Assembly (NCBI GenBank): GCA_963825595.1
Contig: CAWGUE010000012.1
Span: 1 to 64,000 of the forward strand
Direction of reading: 5' to 3'
DNA: 64,000 bases
Origin: JARFQH01 sp963825595
GTDB taxonomy: Bacteria > Desulfobacterota > Desulfobacteria > Desulfobacterales > SG8-13
This document shows positions 20,508 through 29,547 of this stretch, in pieces (position 1 is the stretch's first letter; every line of letters begins with the position of its first letter). The notes below the pieces were generated by a model. It searched no databases, was not told the DNA's origin, and was given only the letters and a program-made list of their open reading frames with translations. Made by a program: the position numbers and the translations under genes.

Positions 20508-20547
20508 ATTATACAAAAATTTTCCCCGCTTCGCTACCAAAATTATA
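20508..20547 (-). promoter_or_regulatory. Possible -10 elements upstream of mreB
   Basis: Two perfect TATAAT hexamers on the minus strand, at 20547-20542 and 20513-20508, lie in an AT-rich stretch 48-87 bp before mreB. Neither has a good -35; the closest is CCGACA 19 nt before the upstream one. They are plausible starts for the mre operon, but weakly supported. Confidence 0.4.
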
Positions 20548-20722
20548 CTGTTATTACAAGAAAAAATGTCGGTCATGCCAGTACCGAACCCAAAATATCC
20601 CCTTAATCGCATCATTCTAAACAAACACAAACTGCCATGCAAATGCAATACTTTTGAATGGCAGTTCAACGAGACGCGAGCAGACAAGCCTTAAAATACG
20701 CTCACCGTACCGGCATGCCGCT

Positions 20723-21835
20723 TCATTCATGTGATCTAATCGCTGTCAGAGAAACCATGACGGCATCATGAATTTTCGGTCTGAAACTTTTTATGCGGTC
20801 ATTTTCACGGTGTGGGTGAACCCTGTTGCTCAACAATACGACAATGATCGACCGCTCGAGGTCCAGCCAGAATGATGTCCCGGTGAACCCGAGGTGGCCG
20901 ACGGTCGCGGACGAGAAGAAGCAACCGCTGCTCGAACCCTGCGGAGAGGGGGCGTCGAATCCGAGTGGTCTGCCGCCGTCATTTGCGCGCCGGAGGAAGA
21001 CCTGTACCAGATCAGCCGGGAATAACCCCGCAGGATTTCGACCGCTGTGGGCTGACCATAACGCCGCGACCATGTCATGTACCGCCCGTGCGTTGCCGAA
21101 AAGCCCGGCATGCCCGGCAATACCGCCCATCACGTGAGCATTGTCGTCGTGTACGGTACCTTCCAGGAGACGCTGCCTCCAAGGGCAAATTTCCGTGGCG
21201 GCAACATCAGCAAACCGCACCGGTGCGGCAAGATCGATGAAACTAAGCCCGGAATGACCGTCGGCGTTAAGCCCCAACGGACGATAGACTTCCTCTGCGA
21301 CAAAATGGTCCAAACGTTTACCGGAGACCGCCTCTACCACCCAGCCCAAAATCATGAACCCCAGATCGCTGTAGACCTCCTTTTGGCCGATAGGGTGTGC
21401 CAGTGGGGTCTCGCAAACAGCCAGGCGAATGGCTTCGCGGCGCTTCTCAGCCGGAAGCCTGCAAATATCGGTGAAATAGGGATGGTAATCGGGAAGACCG
21501 GAAGTATGATTGAGAAGCTGCCGCACGTTAATGGGTGCTTTATCGGTGCCGTCAAAGTCTTTTAACAAATCACCCAATGGTTGGTCGAGGGTCAAAAGGC
21601 TGCGCGAGGTCAACGCCATGACAGCCGGCGTGGTGGCCAGCGGTTTAGTCAAGGAGGCAAGGTCGAAAACTGTCTGGGTGGTCACCGGTTTTTGGGTGAA
21701 TACATTGCTGATACCGTAAGGATGAAAAAATTCGATATCACCTCTTCGCGAAACCAGGAGAACACCTCCGGGGAAAACACCGTCCGCCACTGCCTGCCGC
21801 ATGAGTTCATGAACACGGTCGAACGTGACCATCAT
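20723..21835 (-). CDS. Serine hydrolase of the beta-lactamase/class C PBP family
   Basis: 370-residue serine hydrolase. S61-L-T-K64 is the nucleophile motif, Y155-S-D157 the second catalytic element, and HVMGG/GHAG follow the family pattern. No export signal is evident, so it may be cytoplasmic. Members act as D-amino-acid esterases, carboxypeptidases or unrelated esterases; substrate cannot be assigned. It follows the LD-carboxypeptidase gene by 27 bp, which hints at muropeptide turnover. Confidence 0.85.
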   Translation of the reverse strand: MMVTFDRVHELMRQAVADGVFPGGVLLVSRRGDIEFFHPYGISNVFTQKPVTTQTVFDLASLTKPLATTPAVMALTSRSLLTLDQPLGDLLKDFDGTDKAPINVRQLLNHTSGLPDYHPYFTDICRLPAEKRREAIRLAVCETPLAHPIGQKEVYSDLGFMILGWVVEAVSGKRLDHFVAEEVYRPLGLNADGHSGLSFIDLAAPVRFADVAATEICPWRQRLLEGTVHDDNAHVMGGIAGHAGLFGNARAVHDMVAALWSAHSGRNPAGLFPADLVQVFLRRANDGGRPLGFDAPSPQGSSSGCFFSSATVGHLGFTGTSFWLDLERSIIVVLLSNRVHPHRENDRIKSFRPKIHDAVMVSLTAIRSHE

Positions 21836-21862
21836 TTATTATCCGTGGACAATCGGAGAGCA

Positions 21863-22810
21863 TCAGTCTGTCGTCGCCGGAGTGTGATATGTCAGGCGCC
21901 CCCGCTCGGTGTCGAGAGTGGCCCGTAGACCCACCGGTATGGTCAGATTGCGTTCCCCGTGACCGAATTCCATTCCTGTTAAAACCGGATAAGACGCATT
22001 TTTAAAGCGATCGCGGATAATTCTCAAGATTTCCTCCGGTTCGCCGCAGGACTCGAATAAACCGAAAGCCACGCCGGCGATACCATTCAGAAATCCGGCC
22101 ATTTGCAACTGGGTGAGCATCCGGTCCACACGATAAGGCGCCTCGCCCCGATCTTCAAAAAGCAGAATGTGGCCATTGGTACTCGGTTGAAAAGAGGTTC
22201 CGATCAGGTGGCACACTGTCGTGAGGTTTCCGGCCAGTACCGGTCCTGTTCCGAACCCCGGCTTGATAATTGTGCCCCCCGAGGCCCTCAGCTCAACCGG
22301 CGCTTCGCCGGCGACTGCCGATACCAGCGCAGTCAACGACGCCTTGTCATTCGCCGGCAAACTGGCGACGACAGGTCCGTGAAAAGTAACCAAACCGCAG
22401 CGCACATAGAGTGCCGCAAGAAGTGCGGTCACGTCGCTGAAACCAACCAGGATTTTCGGCTGTTTGCGGATGCGGCCATAGTCGAGCAACGGCAGGAGGC
22501 GCATCGAACCGAATCCGCCTCTGGCACAAAAAATCGCCTTTACGACCGGATCGTCGAACATCTTCATGACAAGGGCCGCGCGCTTGGTATCGGGCCCGGC
22601 GAGATAACCATTCTTGAGAAAAACATTTTTCGACATCCGCACATTGAACCCGGCAGATTCCAGCAAACTGACCCCGCGGTACAACTGCTCGATATCAAAA
22701 GGGCTGGCCGGAGCCACCACCCCAATGGTATCGCCGGGTTTCAATCGACGGGGGATGACCGGCGGATCGAGATCTTTTCTCGATCCAGGGTAAGTATATC
22801 GTCTTGACAT
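21863..22810 (-). CDS. ldcA: LD-carboxypeptidase (muropeptide recycling)
   Basis: Peptidase S66 family, 315 residues. It removes the terminal D-Ala from cytoplasmic tetrapeptides during peptidoglycan recycling. Visible motifs are GDTIGVVAPASP near the N-terminus, ARGGFGSMRLLPLLD, the nucleophile S125 in GFSDVTALL, and the Glu/His pair in the C-terminal half (LLFEDRGEAPYRVDRML, GMEFGHGERN). MccF-type immunity proteins share the fold, but the setting with a serine hydrolase favours LdcA. It is transcribed away from tRNA-Pro. Confidence 0.88.
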   Translation of the reverse strand: MSRRYTYPGSRKDLDPPVIPRRLKPGDTIGVVAPASPFDIEQLYRGVSLLESAGFNVRMSKNVFLKNGYLAGPDTKRAALVMKMFDDPVVKAIFCARGGFGSMRLLPLLDYGRIRKQPKILVGFSDVTALLAALYVRCGLVTFHGPVVASLPANDKASLTALVSAVAGEAPVELRASGGTIIKPGFGTGPVLAGNLTTVCHLIGTSFQPSTNGHILLFEDRGEAPYRVDRMLTQLQMAGFLNGIAGVAFGLFESCGEPEEILRIIRDRFKNASYPVLTGMEFGHGERNLTIPVGLRATLDTERGRLTYHTPATTD

Positions 22811-22832
22811 GGTAATAATTAAATGTTAGCAG
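22804..22832 (+). promoter_or_regulatory. Candidate promoter of tRNA-Pro
   Basis: A perfect TTGACA (22804-22809), a 17-nt spacer and a weak TAGCAG -10 place a start ~8 nt before the tRNA. The -35 lies over the first codons of the divergent ldcA gene. Confidence 0.4.
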
Positions 22833-22845
22833 ATTGGCCTTGCGT

Positions 22846-23291
<446 letters not shown>

Positions 23292-24905
23292 TCAATTGCG
23301 GAGTTGTGAAAAAGGGTTGGCGACCCTGCCGGTCGTCTGCTGACCGGATAATTTTCCTTCTCGGTGAAGCCTCAGAAATGTTTCCACCACATCCGGATCA
23401 AACTGAGTCGCTGAGCCCTCACTGATAATCTGCAATACCTGGTTTTCTTGCATGCGCTTGCGGTAGGCGCGGTCGGAAGAGACGGCATCGTAAACATCGG
23501 CCACTGAAAGGATGCGACCCAGAAGGGGGATTTCATTTCTTTTCAACCCGTCCGGATAACCTTTCCCGTCGTAACGTTCATGGTGACAGCGGATGATTTG
23601 GCGCTCCCTATCCCAAAAGCCAAGTTGCTTGACGATGTTGGCACCGATAACCGGATGCTCTTTTATTTTGGCGAACTCTTCTTCCGTCAGTCGGCCCGGT
23701 TTCAACAATATTTCGTCGCGAACGCCTATTTTTCCGATATCGTGCAGGTGTCCGGCGAAATTCAGAATATCCAGTTCTTCCGGCGCACATCCCATGGCTT
23801 TGCCGATTTCGATGCTGAATGTGGTCACCCGGCTGGAATGCTGCTGGGTATACGGATCTCTGGCCTCGATGGCGTTGACGAAGGCGTAAAGCGTGGCAAA
23901 GAGATTTTCGTATATGTTTTCGTAAAGAGCCAGATTTTCAATGGCCTTGGCGGCATTTTGAGCCATGAATGATAGATAATACAGATCCTTTTCCGTGTAG
24001 TTCGTTTGATCGTTTTCGAGGGCTGCCATCAGCACGCCAAAAACGGTTTGCCGGATCTTGAGCGGAACCAGCATCAACGACCGATATTCCTGGGGAATTT
24101 CCCGCTGGCCCTGGTTTGCAGAGACCAGCAGGGGAATCTCGTCGCCCGCCACCTCCAATATGAGCTGCTCCAGATTTGGCTGCTCCAGCTTACCGGTTTC
24201 ATTGATCGGCCAGCTACATGGCACCTTATTGTTTAGAGCGAGATGTGTCGCACCCTGCATCCTCTCGGGCACCGCGGCCACGGTGAACGGCTTGTCCATC
24301 GATTCGTTAATTATGTAAAAGCAGGCCCCGTCCGAACGCGTGATTTCGATGGCCATATCGACCAGGCGCTTAAACACCTCTGTGCTGGATGAGTTGACGG
24401 AAAAATCACTTAAAATCCGGTTGAGGATATGCATTTCCTCCACCTTGAGGGTCAGCTCACGATTGAGCCTTTCCAGCCGATCCTTACTTTCCACCTCTTT
24501 TTTGAGAAGCAGATTTTCCGTAAAAACACGCCTCTGGTTAAAAACCCGTTGGACACACAGCTCCATCTGGTTGAGATTGACCGGCTTGATCAGGAAATCG
24601 ACGACACCGTTCTTTAGGGTTCGGATGGTGTTGTCAAGCGATGGATAGCCGGTCATGATGATGACCGGCAAGGTATTGTCCAGGTGATTAATGTGTTCAG
24701 CGAGTGCCAAGCCATCCATGCCGGGCATGTTAATGTCGGTGAAACAGCAGTCAACGGCCTCGTTTTCGAGTATCTTGATGGCTTCATGGCCGTTGGCGGC
24801 CGTCAATACCTGGTACCCTTTGCGGGTGAAATATTCACGGGAAACATTCAGGATGCTCTCTTCATCATCCACAAAGAGAATCGATTCGAATTTGGCGTCA
24901 CTCAT
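23292..24905 (-). CDS. Response regulator with GAF and HD-GYP domains (cyclic-di-GMP phosphodiesterase)
   Basis: 537 residues in three parts: a receiver domain (1-~125, phospho-acceptor D57 in FTDINMPGMDG, Lys in LIKPV), a coiled linker, a GAF sensor (~165-335), and a C-terminal HD-GYP domain (~340-515) with HDIGKIG and HHERYDGKGYPDG. HD-GYP enzymes hydrolyse cyclic-di-GMP, controlling motility or biofilm. No histidine kinase is adjacent, so the phosphodonor is unknown. It is monocistronic as far as can be seen. Confidence 0.95.
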   Translation of the reverse strand: MSDAKFESILFVDDEESILNVSREYFTRKGYQVLTAANGHEAIKILENEAVDCCFTDINMPGMDGLALAEHINHLDNTLPVIIMTGYPSLDNTIRTLKNGVVDFLIKPVNLNQMELCVQRVFNQRRVFTENLLLKKEVESKDRLERLNRELTLKVEEMHILNRILSDFSVNSSSTEVFKRLVDMAIEITRSDGACFYIINESMDKPFTVAAVPERMQGATHLALNNKVPCSWPINETGKLEQPNLEQLILEVAGDEIPLLVSANQGQREIPQEYRSLMLVPLKIRQTVFGVLMAALENDQTNYTEKDLYYLSFMAQNAAKAIENLALYENIYENLFATLYAFVNAIEARDPYTQQHSSRVTTFSIEIGKAMGCAPEELDILNFAGHLHDIGKIGVRDEILLKPGRLTEEEFAKIKEHPVIGANIVKQLGFWDRERQIIRCHHERYDGKGYPDGLKRNEIPLLGRILSVADVYDAVSSDRAYRKRMQENQVLQIISEGSATQFDPDVVETFLRLHREGKLSGQQTTGRVANPFSQLRN

Positions 24906-25330
24906 CTAATAGCACCTTGAATTTACAAGATAATATTCTGGTTACTCCCCGGTCAGCTGGATAGCGACGGCCATGGCGAAGACAGCTGCCTAGTGATTTA
25001 TCGGCAGATTTCGGATGTTCTGAAGTAAAAATTATTGAATCGGTATATCAATGGTTCGCATGTTACTGACTATACGTAATAAATACCCGGGGCCACGCGG
25101 TGACGTTTCTTTTTCCTGAGCCGTTTTTCGGCGGGTCGCATGGCGGATTTTCTTACGGATGGCTCGCAAACTCGCGTCACCCCGCAGAAATGCCGACCTT
25201 GCCGGCTCGTTTCCGGAAATGGTGCATGCGGGGTGGCTGTAACACTTGGCCCATGCGGAAAATCCTCGCAATGCATTCCAATTGTCGTCACCAAACGGAA
25301 TGTCGGTCACTCCGATCCGACAAGACGGCT
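24906..25330. other. Intergenic stretch, no gene supported
   Basis: 425 bp between the HD-GYP gene and the lyase gene. An open frame of 130 codons on the minus strand (25032-25424) runs into the end of the lyase gene in another frame. It is rich in Arg/Lys/Ser with no recognised motif. I treat it as chance in GC-rich DNA; a decayed gene is possible. Confidence 0.4.
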
Positions 25331-26263
25331 TTAATTCCACGGTCGGCCAGCGCCGGGGGCGGCCAGACGATACATTTTTCCTGCAAACTGTTTCCCGAAA
25401 AACTTTTCCAGCCCGAGGGAGCATTCAGCGACTTTACCGATGTCCACACCCGTATTGATTCCCAGTGAATTCAGCAGGTAAACGGTATCTTCGGTGGCAA
25501 TGTTACCGGCGGCGCCGGGAACAAAGGGGCAGCCGCCCAAACCGGCCAGTGCCGTATCGAACCGTGTGATGCCGCATTCAAGAGCCGCCATCAAATTGAC
25601 CAGCCCCAGGCCACGCGTATCGTGCAGGTGAGCGATGACGGGTACGTCACCGATGATCGGCGAAACGGCAAGCAAAAGGCGGCGGATGCTGCTGGGCGTG
25701 GCCATGCCGGTCGTGTCGCTGAAAGCCACGGCATCAACACCCTGTTCCACGAAATTCTGAGCCATTTGCATGACCCGCTTCAACTGAATTTCCCCTTCAT
25801 AGACACAGCCAAAGGCACACTGGACGCCGGCACGTACCTTCATGCCGCGTTCCTTGGCGAAATTCACCATTTGACGCGCGCCGCCAACTGCGTCATCCAA
25901 CGCTAACCCGGTATTTTTCCGGCTGTGGGTGTCGCTGGCGGATATGGAAATCTCAACATGCTTCAGTCCGGCGCGATAGGCCCTTTCAAGGCCCCTATGG
26001 TTGAGCACAAGGCCGGAAAGGGTGACCCCTTCCCAAACCGGGAGCGCTTGCAGCAGAGATTCGGCATCGGCCATCTGCGGTACCCTTTGCGGATGAACAA
26101 ATGATGTTACCTGGATATGTTTGATGCCGGCCGCAACCAAGCCGCCGATGATGTCGACCTTAACTGGTGTGGGGATTATCCGGGATTCGAATTGAAATCC
26201 GTCCCGCGGCCCCACCTCGATAAGGGTGACCTTCTCAGGATATGAATGTGTAGAGCTTGTCAT
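25331..26263 (-). CDS. Hydroxymethylglutaryl-CoA lyase family protein
   Basis: DRE-TIM metallolyase of 310 residues. EVGPRDGFQFE (residues 16-26) provides the divalent-metal and base residues, HLHDTRG supplies the two metal His, and GLGGCPFVPGAAGNIATED with C245 is the active-site cysteine signature of HMG-CoA lyases. These enzymes split 3-hydroxy-3-methylglutaryl-CoA, or related hydroxyacyl-CoAs, into an acyl-CoA and a keto acid (leucine/ketone metabolism). No leucine-degradation genes are adjacent, so a different acyl-CoA substrate is possible. Confidence 0.9.
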   Translation of the reverse strand: MTSSTHSYPEKVTLIEVGPRDGFQFESRIIPTPVKVDIIGGLVAAGIKHIQVTSFVHPQRVPQMADAESLLQALPVWEGVTLSGLVLNHRGLERAYRAGLKHVEISISASDTHSRKNTGLALDDAVGGARQMVNFAKERGMKVRAGVQCAFGCVYEGEIQLKRVMQMAQNFVEQGVDAVAFSDTTGMATPSSIRRLLLAVSPIIGDVPVIAHLHDTRGLGLVNLMAALECGITRFDTALAGLGGCPFVPGAAGNIATEDTVYLLNSLGINTGVDIGKVAECSLGLEKFFGKQFAGKMYRLAAPGAGRPWN

Positions 26264-26505
26264 AATTTTTTATTTCTGCTCTTTGCCTGCGCGCCCTTAT
26301 GCTTGAGTTTGCACGCTGAAACCGCTGACCATTCCTTCCTCTCAAGATTAACGCCCCCCGAGGGCTCAATCATAAAGGCGATCGTGGTATAGAGTGACGT
26401 ATCGTATGTCCGTGGTTCATTGTCAATGCGAAACCCAATTCATTAATCCGGCATGTCGCCGTTCCATAAAGCACTTGACGCGAGAGCCCGATCTCTTTTA
26501 AGTCG

Positions 26506-27828
26506 ATGCCACCAATATCATCTCATTTGGTCGAAGAAACGATACCAGCTGAACCGAATATTATGGGAAACCATCTTGAAAACAGCGCCCACCGGCCGTT
26601 ACGCATCTGCCTGCTGAGCTATCGCAGCAATCCCCACAGCGGGGGCCAAGGCGTGTACATTAGGAATTTGAGCCGGGCCTTAAGCAATCTCGGTCATCGT
26701 GTGGCCGTTGTCTCGGGTCCCCCATATCCTCAATTGGGCGGCGACATACATGTTCACCGGTTGCCCAGCCTCAACCTTTACAACCCTGCCAATCCTTTCC
26801 GTATGCCCATGATGAGAGAACTACTCCACCCTCTGAATCTGTTGGAGTGGTTGAGCGTCTCCACTATGGGATATCCCGAGCCCTTCATCTTCGGCATCCG
26901 TGCCTACCGCTTCTTGATGCAGCGTAGGGCAGACTTTGACGTTATCCACGATAATCAAAGTTTGTCATACGGCGTCTGGGCTATCGGTCGCCGCTTGCCG
27001 ACCGTGGCGACCATCCACCATCCGATCACTGTGGATCGTGCTCTTGCCGTAAGGAATGCTTCAGCGGGGTGGCAGAAAATGAAACAGCTGCGATGGTATT
27101 CATTCATCGGAATGCAGGTGCAAGTGGCCCGAAGTCTACCCCGACTCATCACCGTGTCGGACCGCGCCCAGGCCGATATCAGCCGCGATTTCGGCATACC
27201 AACCGATAGCGTCGCCGTTGTCCCGAACGGCGTCAGCACCGACCAGTTTCATCCCCTGCCCGGTGTCAACCGGGAACAAGGACGAATTATCGTTACCAAT
27301 AGTGCCGACATGCCATTGAAGGGTATGCCCTACTTGTTGAATGCCGTGGCGCAAATCTCAAGGACCCGGGCGGTGCGTCTTGTGGTTGTCGGTACTCTCA
27401 AAAAGAACGGGGACCTCAATAACTTGATCCGGTCGCTCGGTATTTGCGACCGGATCTCGTTCACCGGCCGGATAGACCCGCAGGCCTTTGTGAGGGAATA
27501 CGCCAGGGCTTCCGTGGCGGTCATACCCTCGCTGTACGAGGGGTTCGGCCTACCGGCGGCGGAAGCCATGGCTTGCGGCGTTCCGGTAGTAAGCACCACC
27601 GGCGGCGCCTTGCCCGAGGTTGTCGGAGACGCCGGCATTCTCGTTCCGCCCGCCAATACGCGCGCCCTGGCGGATGCAATCTCCCGCATTCTTGATCATC
27701 CAGCAGCGGCCGCCAGGATGGGCGAGGCCGGCCGGCGGCGGGCAGAGAAACTCTTTACGTGGCAAAGGGCCGCCCGATTGACCGAAGACGTTTATCGAGG
27801 AACGATTCGTGATTACTGCAGACTTTGA
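26506..27828 (+). CDS. GT4-family glycosyltransferase
   Basis: 440 residues with two Rossmann halves (GT-B fold). The N-terminal acceptor half has LLSYRSNPHSGGQGVYIRNL, with a glycine-rich loop. The C-terminal donor half contains PLKGMPYLLNA and the EX7E motif region EGFGLPAAEAMACGVPVV that contacts the nucleotide sugar. It probably makes a surface polysaccharide or glycolipid; sugar and acceptor are unknown. A second start 57 bp downstream (MGNHLENSA) is possible. Its end overlaps the following methyltransferase by 20 bp. Confidence 0.92.
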   Translation: MPPISSHLVEETIPAEPNIMGNHLENSAHRPLRICLLSYRSNPHSGGQGVYIRNLSRALSNLGHRVAVVSGPPYPQLGGDIHVHRLPSLNLYNPANPFRMPMMRELLHPLNLLEWLSVSTMGYPEPFIFGIRAYRFLMQRRADFDVIHDNQSLSYGVWAIGRRLPTVATIHHPITVDRALAVRNASAGWQKMKQLRWYSFIGMQVQVARSLPRLITVSDRAQADISRDFGIPTDSVAVVPNGVSTDQFHPLPGVNREQGRIIVTNSADMPLKGMPYLLNAVAQISRTRAVRLVVVGTLKKNGDLNNLIRSLGICDRISFTGRIDPQAFVREYARASVAVIPSLYEGFGLPAAEAMACGVPVVSTTGGALPEVVGDAGILVPPANTRALADAISRILDHPAAAARMGEAGRRRAEKLFTWQRAARLTEDVYRGTIRDYCRL

Positions 27829-28537
27829 CCGCCTCGGGCTCCGGCCCGGCGACCGGGTCCTCGACATCGGCTGCGGCACCGGGCGCCACACCTGTGCCGC
27901 TTACCAAAGAGAAGATGTCTTTGCCATCGGCGCCGATTTAAAACTTGGAGAGATACGGGAAGCCAAAAACCGCCTGGAACTGCACGATCGGCTCGGTATT
28001 CACGGTGGCGGAAGATGGGGCCTTTGCGTCGCCGATACACTGCGCCTGCCATTCGATAGCGCGGCCTTCGACCTTGTCGTTTGTTGCGAGGTTCTGGAAC
28101 ATATTCGCGATCACCGGACGGCCGTCGCTGAAGTGGCAAGAGTCCTGAAACCCGGACACCATTTGGTTGTCAGCGTCCCCCGATACTGGCCTGAAAAGAT
28201 CTGTTGGTGGATTTCCAAAGCATATGCACGCGCAAAAGGGGGCCACGTGCGGATTTACCGTAAAACCAATCTGGTCGAGGTTCTTTGTGATGCCGGCTTC
28301 ACGCTGCGCGCCGTCCATAACGCCCACAGCCTCCACACCCCTTACTGGTGGCTGAAGTGTCTGATCGGCCCGGATCGCGATGATCACCCTTTGGTCAGCC
28401 TCTATCACCGGTTCCTGACTTGGGACATTATGCAGCGGCCGCGGATCACCGGTGTCATCGACCGCTTTCTCAATCCGCTTCTCGGTAAAAGTATCGTGCT
28501 CTATTTCGTAAAATGTCCCGAACCAGGCGATGGTTGA
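27809..28537 (+). CDS. Class I SAM-dependent methyltransferase
   Basis: 242 residues. The SAM-binding glycine motif is VLDIGCGTGRHT (residues ~18-29), followed by the acidic ribose-binding residue in IGADLK, and post-I motifs CVADTLRLPF and LVVCCEVLEHI. This is the UbiE/methyltransf_11 type. It overlaps the glycosyltransferase by 20 bp, so the two are coupled and probably act on the same glycan or lipid. The substrate cannot be named. Confidence 0.88.
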   Translation: MITADFDRLGLRPGDRVLDIGCGTGRHTCAAYQREDVFAIGADLKLGEIREAKNRLELHDRLGIHGGGRWGLCVADTLRLPFDSAAFDLVVCCEVLEHIRDHRTAVAEVARVLKPGHHLVVSVPRYWPEKICWWISKAYARAKGGHVRIYRKTNLVEVLCDAGFTLRAVHNAHSLHTPYWWLKCLIGPDRDDHPLVSLYHRFLTWDIMQRPRITGVIDRFLNPLLGKSIVLYFVKCPEPGDG

Positions 28538-28607
28538 CTCCTCTGAGCATTCCCGCCGGCTGCCAACGGGAATGATCGGCTGCGCTTGATTCGCCGGCTA
28601 CCCCGCC

Positions 28608-29222
28608 TCATTTTTTCCTGAGCACCCCCAACGTTTGGGTCATGGGATGTTCCTCGAAGCGGTGGTCGGACCGGGCGATTTGATACACGTCATTCGGTGC
28701 CTGCCCTCCGTCCGCTGCGTCAGTGAATATATCGTGAAATAACAGATACCCTCCAGGAACCAGATGATCGGCCCACCCCAGGAAATCAGCCCTGACCGAA
28801 TCGAACGCATGGCCACCGTCTATAAAGACGAGGCTCAAGGGAGTCTGCCAGAAACGGGCGGCGACGGCCGACCGGCACACCAGCGGCAGTACCACGTCTT
28901 CGAGGCCCGCCCTTTCGATTGTGCGGCGGAAGAATGCGAACGTGTCTATCGCCCCGCGATGTGGCGACCAGAGTTCGGGATCAAAGTAGGCCTGGCCGGG
29001 CTGCTGCTCTTCAGAGCCCCGGTGGTGATCTATGGAGAAAAGAACCGTACGGTTTTCCCGGCACGCGGCACCGAGGTAGAGGGCCGATTTCCCGCAATAA
29101 CTGCCGATTTCGAGGCAGGGGCCGTAACGGCCGGCATCCAAAGCGAGCGAATACAGCCGGCGTCCTTCCGCGTGGTCGAGAAATCCTTTGACATCATTCA
29201 GCAGTTCGGTATTCGGCAGCAT
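28608..29222 (-). CDS. Class I SAM-dependent methyltransferase (Methyltransf_24 type)
   Basis: 204 residues. CLEIGSYCGKSALYLG (~36-51) is the SAM-binding loop, SIDHHRG the acidic motif, and LVFIDGGHAFDSVRADF with LVPGGYLLFHD the later motifs. This O-methyltransferase-like arrangement is common in enzymes modifying glycans or small molecules. It converges on the GT4/methyltransferase pair (70 bp gap), which suggests shared function but separate expression. Confidence 0.82.
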   Translation of the reverse strand: MLPNTELLNDVKGFLDHAEGRRLYSLALDAGRYGPCLEIGSYCGKSALYLGAACRENRTVLFSIDHHRGSEEQQPGQAYFDPELWSPHRGAIDTFAFFRRTIERAGLEDVVLPLVCRSAVAARFWQTPLSLVFIDGGHAFDSVRADFLGWADHLVPGGYLLFHDIFTDAADGGQAPNDVYQIARSDHRFEEHPMTQTLGVLRKK

Positions 29223-29243
29223 CGATGCAGAAATTTAATCGCT

Positions 29244-29361
29244 TTCCTGAGCGGGAAAAGGTCATTTATGGATAGCCACTAACTCGTGTCCATTCACGAT
29301 TGTTGAAAAAATCGATGGGCACATGTGTAAGTGTCCGATTCATAAATGAGCAATTTTTTCT
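29244..29361. repeat. Imperfect palindromic element
   Basis: The first ~36 nt and the last ~37 nt are inverted copies of each other: the left arm contains CATTTATGGATAGCCACTAA on the plus strand, the right arm TAAGTGTCCGATTCATAAATG. Another copy of the left-arm motif lies at 29512-29547. With 29444-29510 (hairpin AGTCCCGCC/GGCGGGATT) this fills the whole 317-bp gap before ftsK. No coding capacity; it looks like a REP/MITE-type sequence. Confidence 0.6.
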
Positions 29362-29511
29362 CTGAGCAAGTTGAGTTCGTTTAAGCTTTCAAATAGACAT
29401 GAAATCCCGCTGCTTTATAGCGGAGGCCGCACAAGGGTTTTGACCGCAGGCGTAGCATGGCACCGTTGAGGATCAAAACCCGCGGATAATCCCGCCATAG
29501 GCGGGACTCAG

Positions 29512-29547
29512 GGGAAAAAGGGCCATTTATGGACGGACACTAACTCA
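29512..29547 (-). repeat. Further copy of the 29244 repeat arm
   Basis: The minus strand reads TTAGTGTCCGTCCATAAATG, nearly the same as the arm of the palindrome at 29244-29361, and runs into the last codons/stop of ftsK. A shorter related hairpin (AGTGTCCATCC) appears at 39442-39472. Confidence 0.55.

Noticed and set aside
25032..25424. 130-codon frame after the HMG-CoA-lyase-like gene
   Set aside because: Overlaps the lyase in another frame, basic and featureless; could at most be a decayed remnant.
26350..26370. Half of a terminator stem (GCCCCCCGAGGGCTCAAT)
   Set aside because: Resembles the left arm of the 57429 terminator but the pairing arm is missing, so it cannot form the hairpin.
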